A stretch of 64,000 bases of DNA, from the NCBI GenBank assembly GCA_013176395.1, contig JABMLP010000011.1, positions 744,001-808,000 of the forward strand. The letters run 5' to 3'. Below, piece after piece: positions 58,301-64,000 of this stretch; the stretch's first letter is position 1; each line of letters begins with the position of its first letter. The notes below the pieces were generated by a model that saw only the letters and a program-made list of their open reading frames with translations, searched no databases and had not been told where the DNA came from. Position numbers and translations under genes: made by a program. Source of the DNA: Venturia oleaginea. Lineage: Eukaryota; Ascomycota; Dothideomycetes; Venturiales; Venturiaceae.

Positions 58301-60898
58301 AAGTAACAGGCATAATGCTTCGGCACTCAAGCTCCCCTTGATTTCAAGTTGAGCATGTCACTGCCGCATTCTGCAACACGACACCTTGACAGCCGTGCGA
58401 AATGGAGACAATGCACATGAGCCCATCTGAATCTGCGCGTAGACTTGCTTGATGTTAAAGTTCGTGGCGCTAGCTTGCCTCGATCGTTTGACAGGTGGAC
58501 CGGCCCGTGTTCGGCTTGCGCCTCTCTCACTTCCTCTCTCTGTCATGGGGACTAGGAGGTACGTCCAGTCGATCTATCGAATTTCGTACTTCTAATAAAA
58601 CTCTTCCTCGCTTCCGTCGCCTCGGTTTGCAGACTGCGCAATGAGTGGGCGAGCAGAAGAGGAGTTGCCTTCCGTGACTGCTAGGCTCTATGAGGGAATG
58701 ACCACGTCTGTCCTGCTGCTTATTGTGATGTTAGTGAGCCGGCAGCGTTCGTTTGTCAATTTTTTGGGCTGGATCGAATTACTGGATTGGTATAGTGTGC
58801 CCCGAGAGACATGAATAGCCGTTAGTTCCTAGCAATCTCGTCCTTTAATAATTGACACTTCTGGAGCATGCGAGGTGAAAAGCATACGACCCGACATGTT
58901 AGCTGAGCTCAACAGTCCCAGAGCGAGTTAGAGAGCGTCGGTCCGCATCTGCGCGATACTCTTGTCGGTAATCCGGAGAAAATGTGCTCAACGCTGTGGC
59001 ACCAGCAGACGCGTCTAAGAGAAAACAACAAATACGAATGCATCGTGAATTGGTCCAAGCTTATCAGTATTCTAAATTTTGAAAGCAGTCAGACAGGCAT
59101 TAGCCCAATTCAGAACTGTCGTGTTTCAGGTCTCCAGGGGGAGAGCCAATGCAATACTGATCTAACGATGTAGGTGCATTAAGCCCACTACTAAATATAG
59201 GTTCTAGGTCGAGGCCTTGGAACTGCAGACACTTCGACCTGTTAGTAGCACCTCAAAGATGAAGAGGCCGATACAAGTTATCTAATTGTAGAACCTGCAT
59301 GCATCACAAGAAGTGACAGACGAGGCTAACGCGCCAAAATTAAGCGAAAAACAAAGTGCCCTGATGTGTTCCACAGCATCTTGAATCCACATCGTCTTAC
59401 TACAGCCAGGCCGCAGCAGAGACCAGTGCAAATTATGCAAGTTATAATAGCTCCTCATATTTGGGAAGCGCAACATGAAGCTAACTTCGTCGTCGTGCCT
59501 GAGCATCTTCATAGCAAGCAAACAGAATCGTCAAGCCTCTGGGCCCCAAGCATTGAAAGCTGCCATTTTCGATGGCGTACATTAAAACATGTTGACCTCT
59601 ACTGACCGGTGAAGACAGCTACGGGTCGCCGTGGATAAGGGAAATTGATGAGAAGACATTGTGAGTTCATGATCAGGTCATGAGCTGATTTGCTGCCAGT
59701 CAGTGCCAGCCTGCGGCACTCGTCGTGTCCGGAATCGCGAGGCACTTCAAAGGTTCACGATAAAGGTCCAAGCGAGACCGGGAAGGCGTGGTGGATTGCA
59801 TGGAGCCTTAGAGGAAAAGTAGAGACATAAAGAAAGGTCGAGCCTAACAATGCAAAGCTAGCTTCGGGAGACAGGACCGTTTCCCCCATGGCCGAGGTAG
59901 GTGGAGGGTATCGACAAACTAGGAAATGCACGATAGATGGTCTCTGACCAAGGAGTAACAGCTGGCAATCAGCAGGGGAGACACCGTCATTTTACGAAGA
60001 AGCCAATGTGGTGGTTTTGGCATCCGATTGAGTGCGAAGACCGGAGGTTCGGGCTCGGGTGCCCCGGAAGCTATTGGTGTAATTCTCCGTAAGACGGCGC
60101 CCAGATGTCAAGATGCGTGTCAAAACTACTTTTGGCTCAGACATGATTGATCATGTGCGCAAGAGCTCTGATGCGAAAGCACCAATCAGGACCCTGTCTT
60201 CGACTGTGGAGAACCCTGTCCCGGGTGCAGGAGGTCGTGCGCCTGCTCGATAGCTGTAACGAGGCTTGATGATTGGTATGGCAAATGATGGGCATCAACA
60301 AGAGGACAATAGTCAGCATCAAGTATAGTTGGAAGAAGCGGGTCACCATGAGGGCACTCGGAATTCAAGGACTGTGAGGCGTGTCTCTCACCAGAGGCAT
60401 ACTTTTTGGGGCCTGAGAGTGCAATTGCTGATAGAGGCGTCGTGTGGTGAGCGTGGGATGACGGAGTGGGATGGGGGGTCCGTCCAGTTAGACCGTGTCG
60501 GATCGTCGTTCACAACATCCATTGCCCTGGCTGAGTTTCCACGTGCCTTGTTCCTGATAGTAGTCCGTAAATCCCATCTTGTTGGACCGCGATCTCCTTC
60601 TGTTTCGCAAAGGATGGCAAAGCGATACTCTCCGTGCCGGTGAATGCAGCGTGGGCGCGCTGCCGAGTGTTGCTGCTTCTGAGAGCGGGCGCGTCCATGC
60701 GTGAACGATCTTGCCCAAGGTGGAATGCAACGATCCACGATCTCTGACGGTAAATTGTGACAGATCACAATAATCGCAAGGGCTGCTGCTTCTGCGGCCT
60801 TCGATTGCATTGCAGGCTGCAGCATGCGCATCCTTCTCGTCACCTGTTTATTGCTTCGGCAAGGACGGAGGGATCCTCGACATTGGCAGGTCTACCAC
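55321..60898. other. Gene-poor region
   Basis: More than 5.5 kb without a supportable gene on either strand. It holds a T-rich stretch at about 56150-56340 and a (TGGA)5 microsatellite at 56017-56036. Short ORFs such as 59282-59521 and 60388-60843 (minus) have no motif. Confidence 0.5.
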
Positions 60899-61020
60899 AG
60901 TATGGAAACATGCCGTGGCGGGTCTATGGTAACATGCCATGGCGGGCTGTGGAAACATGCCATGCAGGCCTACATAGGATGGCCTATGAAAACATGCTAT
61001 GGCAGGCCTATAGAAACAGA
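60899..61020. repeat. Degenerate ~25-bp tandem repeat
   Basis: About four to five imperfect copies of a unit like TATGGAAACATGCCATGGCGGGC. One copy has an insertion (CTACATAGGATGGC) and the last is truncated (TATAGAAACAG). Confidence 0.75.
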
Positions 61021-61600
61021 CTGGCAAGTCTTTGTTTGCCAGTCGGCACGTTTATGCCTGTCACTCAGCCCCTAGCCACATTAGATGGGAATCGTGAGCA
61101 GCATTTCGTCATGCTGCTAGCCGTGTCGTTTCATCCATAACCTTACCGAATGTTCCATGGCCCCTGCCCCTTGTGCTTACCCTTGCCGCAGCACTTCCTG
61201 GGTAGGGAGCGGTCTACAACATTTTGACATTTCGGTTGCACTGTGGAATGCGTTCAAGCTTTATTGCATGCGCCCATTCTCTTCGCAGACAGCCCAACCG
61301 CTTGCATTCTGCTCTATTTATCCTTGACACCACATCCAACGTGCTTTCCTGATTGCCAATAATCCAGACCCAAATTCACAGTCTACACAGTCGTACTTGT
61401 TCAAGCTCATCTCATCAATTCATGCCCGCCAAGGATCCACGCCCTTGGTTTCAAGACGTGCAAATCATGATGAATGTCTGGCAATGTCTGGCAATGTAGA
61501 GGAGGGACATGTTCAAAGCCATCAATATCCATCTCCAGTTGATAGACTATGTAGTGCTGTTGCCTGGCTCGATTGCTGTGAACCTCGGGCTCGAGCGGGT

Positions 61601-61795
61601 ATGAGCAGTATGAGCAGTATGAGCAGTATGAGCAGTATGAGCAGTATGAGCAGTATGAGCAGTATGAGCAGTATGAGCAGTATGAGCAGTATGAGCAGTA
61701 TGAGCAGTATGAGCAGTATGAGCAGTATGAGCAGTATGAGCAGTATGAGCAGTATGAGCAGTATGAGCAGTATGACAGTATGACAGTATGACAGT
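61601..61795. repeat. 9-bp minisatellite, 19 copies, then 8-bp units
   Basis: Positions 61601-61771 are 19 exact copies of ATGAGCAGT, followed at 61772-61795 by three copies of the shortened ATGACAGT. As the main unit is 9 bp, ORFs stay open through it on both strands (Ser-Met-Ser on plus, Ile-Leu-Leu on minus), but no gene is supported. Confidence 0.97.
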
Positions 61796-62078
61796 GTGAT
61801 CAATATGAGCAGTATGAATTGAAGAGACGATCGGAGTAGAACCGTCGGTCCATGTCACTTGTTTGGGTAAAGGGGTTGGATGATGACCGGTGAATAGCTA
61901 GAGAACCGGCTGGCAACTCCGAGCTCAGTTCCAGCAGCACCCCGGCACAGCCGTGACGTCTGTATCGAATGGTAAAGAAGGTGCCCACCGCCACTTTGCC
62001 CGCATGACGCCAATTCCTGTGTAATTCCTGCTGCCCGAGCGATTACACAGCATGCTTTTCTGAGGGCAGCCAGACGTG

Positions 62079-62131
62079 CATAGGCAGTTGGATAAGACGC
62101 ATAGGCAGGTCATAGGCAGTTGGATAAGACG
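62079..62131. repeat. 21-bp direct repeat
   Basis: CATAGGCAGTTGGATAAGACG occurs at 62079-62099 and 62111-62131, with a partial copy (CATAGGCAG) between. Confidence 0.9.
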
Positions 62132-62826
62132 TGGCAGTGCAAAAGCAACGTCCCCCAAGAAGTACACTGGACCGCGGCAGGGAGGATGCGAGGAGAACCA
62201 GGAATGAGCCCAAAATACCAGAAAGGACCCCACCGGGAGGCTGATCCTGTAATACAAAGGCCCCTGTCACCACATTGTTCTTTTTAGCACTGCGCTGTTG
62301 ACACGAGGATCGACAGCTAGCCAGAATAGCATTCCACAGAAGCTATCCCCTGTCTGATTTCGTTACCGGAATCGAGTCATTTCGCGTGAAGAATGCCCCT
62401 TTATCCACAGCAGCGGTTTTTTATTTCGACTGCCAAAACCATACCTGCCGCCCAAAGCCCAACACCTTACATTTCCGGCCTCCTCTCCTCGCTCAACCGA
62501 CAGACTCACTCCTTTGCTACAATCCAATTCCACGAGATTCCTCTGAGCTTGGTCCTCGAGAGCCTTCCATTTCGCATTATATAACTCGCCCTACTATCCA
62601 TCTCTCCATTCGCTTGCGCCTGGCTGCCCTGCACCTCGAAGGATCCGGACATCCCCAGCACCACTTGTTCCCGTCCTCCTGCAGCATTCCACTGCGAGAC
62701 TGCGCTTCTCGACATCTGAGGAGCATACCGCTGCGCCTCTGCAATAAGCCTTTGTGTTACCGCACTGTACAAAAACATGACGCCCATCCCATACTGCCAC
62801 CTTCGTTAAGGGCGACGATACCCAAC

Positions 62827-64000
62827 ATGTCTACCGCGCCTGGATACACCAGACTGCCAAATATGGACTCCTTCGCACCATCCTCCTCCAAACAAAATCT
62901 ATTTACCTCAATTCCAAGCGACAGGATACGCCCGAAGCCGACTAGTCTGAGCAACAATTCCTCGCATGTCAGCCTCTTCCTGACCAACTCACAGCCTCAC
63001 CTACATAAGTCCCTCCAAAACTCGCCAGAAGCTATCACGCCTATGCATTCCACAATGTCTTCCTTGCCAGCAGAGCTGTCGTACTTCCCGGACTCGGCTT
63101 TGAGTCCCACCTCCCCTCACCTCATGTCGCCCGTGTCTTCATCCATGGCCAGTGCCTTGGCCATGTCGAAAAGCCCTGGAATCATGCGGCGTTTGTCTCA
63201 GGGCGCGAGGAGCAGGCTGTCAAGGAGGCCATCCACAAACAGCCAACCTCACATCGGCCGTTCCACGTCCGTTGGCCCACCGACACGACCTCTTCAAGGT
63301 TTCCCTGGGTCAGATAGCGCTGTCGATGTGAATTCGGACAGAGAAGTCCTGTCTTCGGAAGACGAGGAAGCCATGGACGATATCCCCTTCCTCGACATAA
63401 CACAACCTCTGCATGACGGTGCCTCTACGCGGCCAAGCATTGCATCAATACCAGAGGGAGGTCTAGCGCCAGCAATACCTTCGGCTCTGCAGGAGGGTAC
63501 TATGCTTGCAAAGGTTACGAAGAAGGGATACGCGAAAAGAAAGCAGCGTCGCTTTCGATTCGATTTTGCTGCCGCAAAGATCTGCTGGGACCCTCGTAAT
63601 CCATCCAAGCACGTGTATATTGACCACATCACGGATTTGAGAGAGGCCAGTGAGGCAAGAGAATATCTCGAGGGGTTGAAGGTTCCAGTTGAAGAACATG
63701 GTTGCTGGTTGACGATTGTCTATAATGATTCCAACCGATCGACTAGACGCAGAGTAAAGACGATGCATATCATTGCTTCCGATGTCAAGACGATGCGTCT
63801 ATGGAAGGAATCGATAGAACACGTTCAGCAATCCAGAATACGTACCATGACCGAGCTTGCAAAAGGTGGTGAGAGGAGCATCAAGAGATTATGGCGCCGC
63901 GAAACCAATGATGACCCAGAGGCCCGGCTTGACGTTCAAGGAGCGAAACAGCTTTGTCGTAAGTTGGACATCAATTGTTCCGACAATGCCCTGCGTGCAC
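62827..64000 (+). CDS. plc1: Phosphoinositide-specific phospholipase C, N-terminal part
   Basis: The frame from ATG 62827 is open to the window's end (391 codons, no intron needed). About 220 N-terminal residues are Ser/Pro-rich and disordered. A PH-like domain follows: MLAKVTKKGYAKRKQRRFRF, KICWDPRNPSKHVYIDHI, GCWLTIVYNDSNR and VKTMHIIASDVKTMRLWKES, as in fungal delta-type PLC. The fragment ends in the EF-hand-like region (MTELAKGGERSIKRLWRRE, then KQLCRKLDINCSDNALRA). The catalytic X and Y boxes and the C2 domain must lie beyond 64000. The enzyme cleaves phosphatidylinositol 4,5-bisphosphate to diacylglycerol and inositol trisphosphate in calcium-dependent signalling. An upstream start is possible because no in-frame stop was found immediately before this ATG. 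Confidence 0.9.
   Translation, partial: MSTAPGYTRLPNMDSFAPSSSKQNLFTSIPSDRIRPKPTSLSNNSSHVSLFLTNSQPHLHKSLQNSPEAITPMHSTMSSLPAELSYFPDSALSPTSPHLMSPVSSSMASALAMSKSPGIMRRLSQGARSRLSRRPSTNSQPHIGRSTSVGPPTRPLQGFPGSDSAVDVNSDREVLSSEDEEAMDDIPFLDITQPLHDGASTRPSIASIPEGGLAPAIPSALQEGTMLAKVTKKGYAKRKQRRFRFDFAAAKICWDPRNPSKHVYIDHITDLREASEAREYLEGLKVPVEEHGCWLTIVYNDSNRSTRRRVKTMHIIASDVKTMRLWKESIEHVQQSRIRTMTELAKGGERSIKRLWRRETNDDPEARLDVQGAKQLCRKLDINCSDNALRA

Larger units (their letters stand above)
61140..62826. other. Upstream region of plc gene
   Basis: Apart from the minisatellite and the 21-bp direct repeat I see no gene. The last few hundred bases are C/T-rich on the plus strand, as in many fungal promoters and leaders. 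Confidence 0.45.

Noticed and set aside
61397..61783. 128-codon ORF with a Ser-Met-Ser repeat, and a minus-strand Ile-Leu-Leu ORF
   Set aside because: Both are open only because the 9-bp minisatellite lacks stops in those frames; flanking codons show no motif.
1..64000. CRISPR arrays, bacterial operons, ribosome binding sites
   Set aside because: Eukaryotic gene structure throughout; no spaced identical repeats of the CRISPR kind.

Overview
The window is nuclear DNA from a filamentous ascomycete (Pezizomycotina); I cannot place it more finely. The evidence is gene content (a FacB/Cat8-type acetate regulator, CDC14, a fungal PI-PLC, an Ago of the QDE-2 type), short introns of about 48-60 nt with CTAAC-like branch sites, low gene density, and Fot1/Pogo DNA transposons plus a LINE fragment. 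Exon joins below were worked out by hand from splice sites that restore the family alignment; nothing was run against a database.

Layout. 1-3.7 kb: a frame-broken unknown gene and an internally deleted Pogo element. 3.7-6.9 kb: a GT8 glycosyltransferase and a mitochondrial carrier, divergently transcribed. 7.5-10.3 kb: a heavily decayed Argonaute pseudogene. 10.3-24.6 kb: accessory DNA with decayed F-box-like pseudogenes, a 5'-truncated LINE abutting a nearly intact Pogo element, one DUF829 hydrolase gene, a TA-rich tract and a possible solo LTR. 24.6-35.7 kb: core genes facB-like (minus), a SET-domain methyltransferase (minus) and cdc14 (plus). 39.7-44 kb: a lipase-like serine hydrolase (minus) and a secreted LIP-type lipase (plus). 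44.9-46.7 kb: a third Pogo element. 47.3-55.3 kb: a small glycine-rich gene, a HAD-IIA phosphatase-like gene and a long disordered protein of unknown function. 55.3-62.8 kb: gene-poor DNA with several tandem repeats. 62.8-64 kb: the start of a phosphoinositide phospholipase C that runs off the window.

The genes do not form an evident pathway or biosynthetic cluster. The housekeeping and regulatory genes (carbon source control, cell-cycle phosphatase, PI signalling) are separated by transposon-rich, pseudogene-rich DNA. Two themes stand out: a duplicate RNAi gene has died here, and three different Pogo/Fot1 elements share the same outer ACGTA ends and TA target sites while each carries disabling lesions. 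I found no CRISPR array, rRNA or convincing tRNA, and no clear new multi-gene system.
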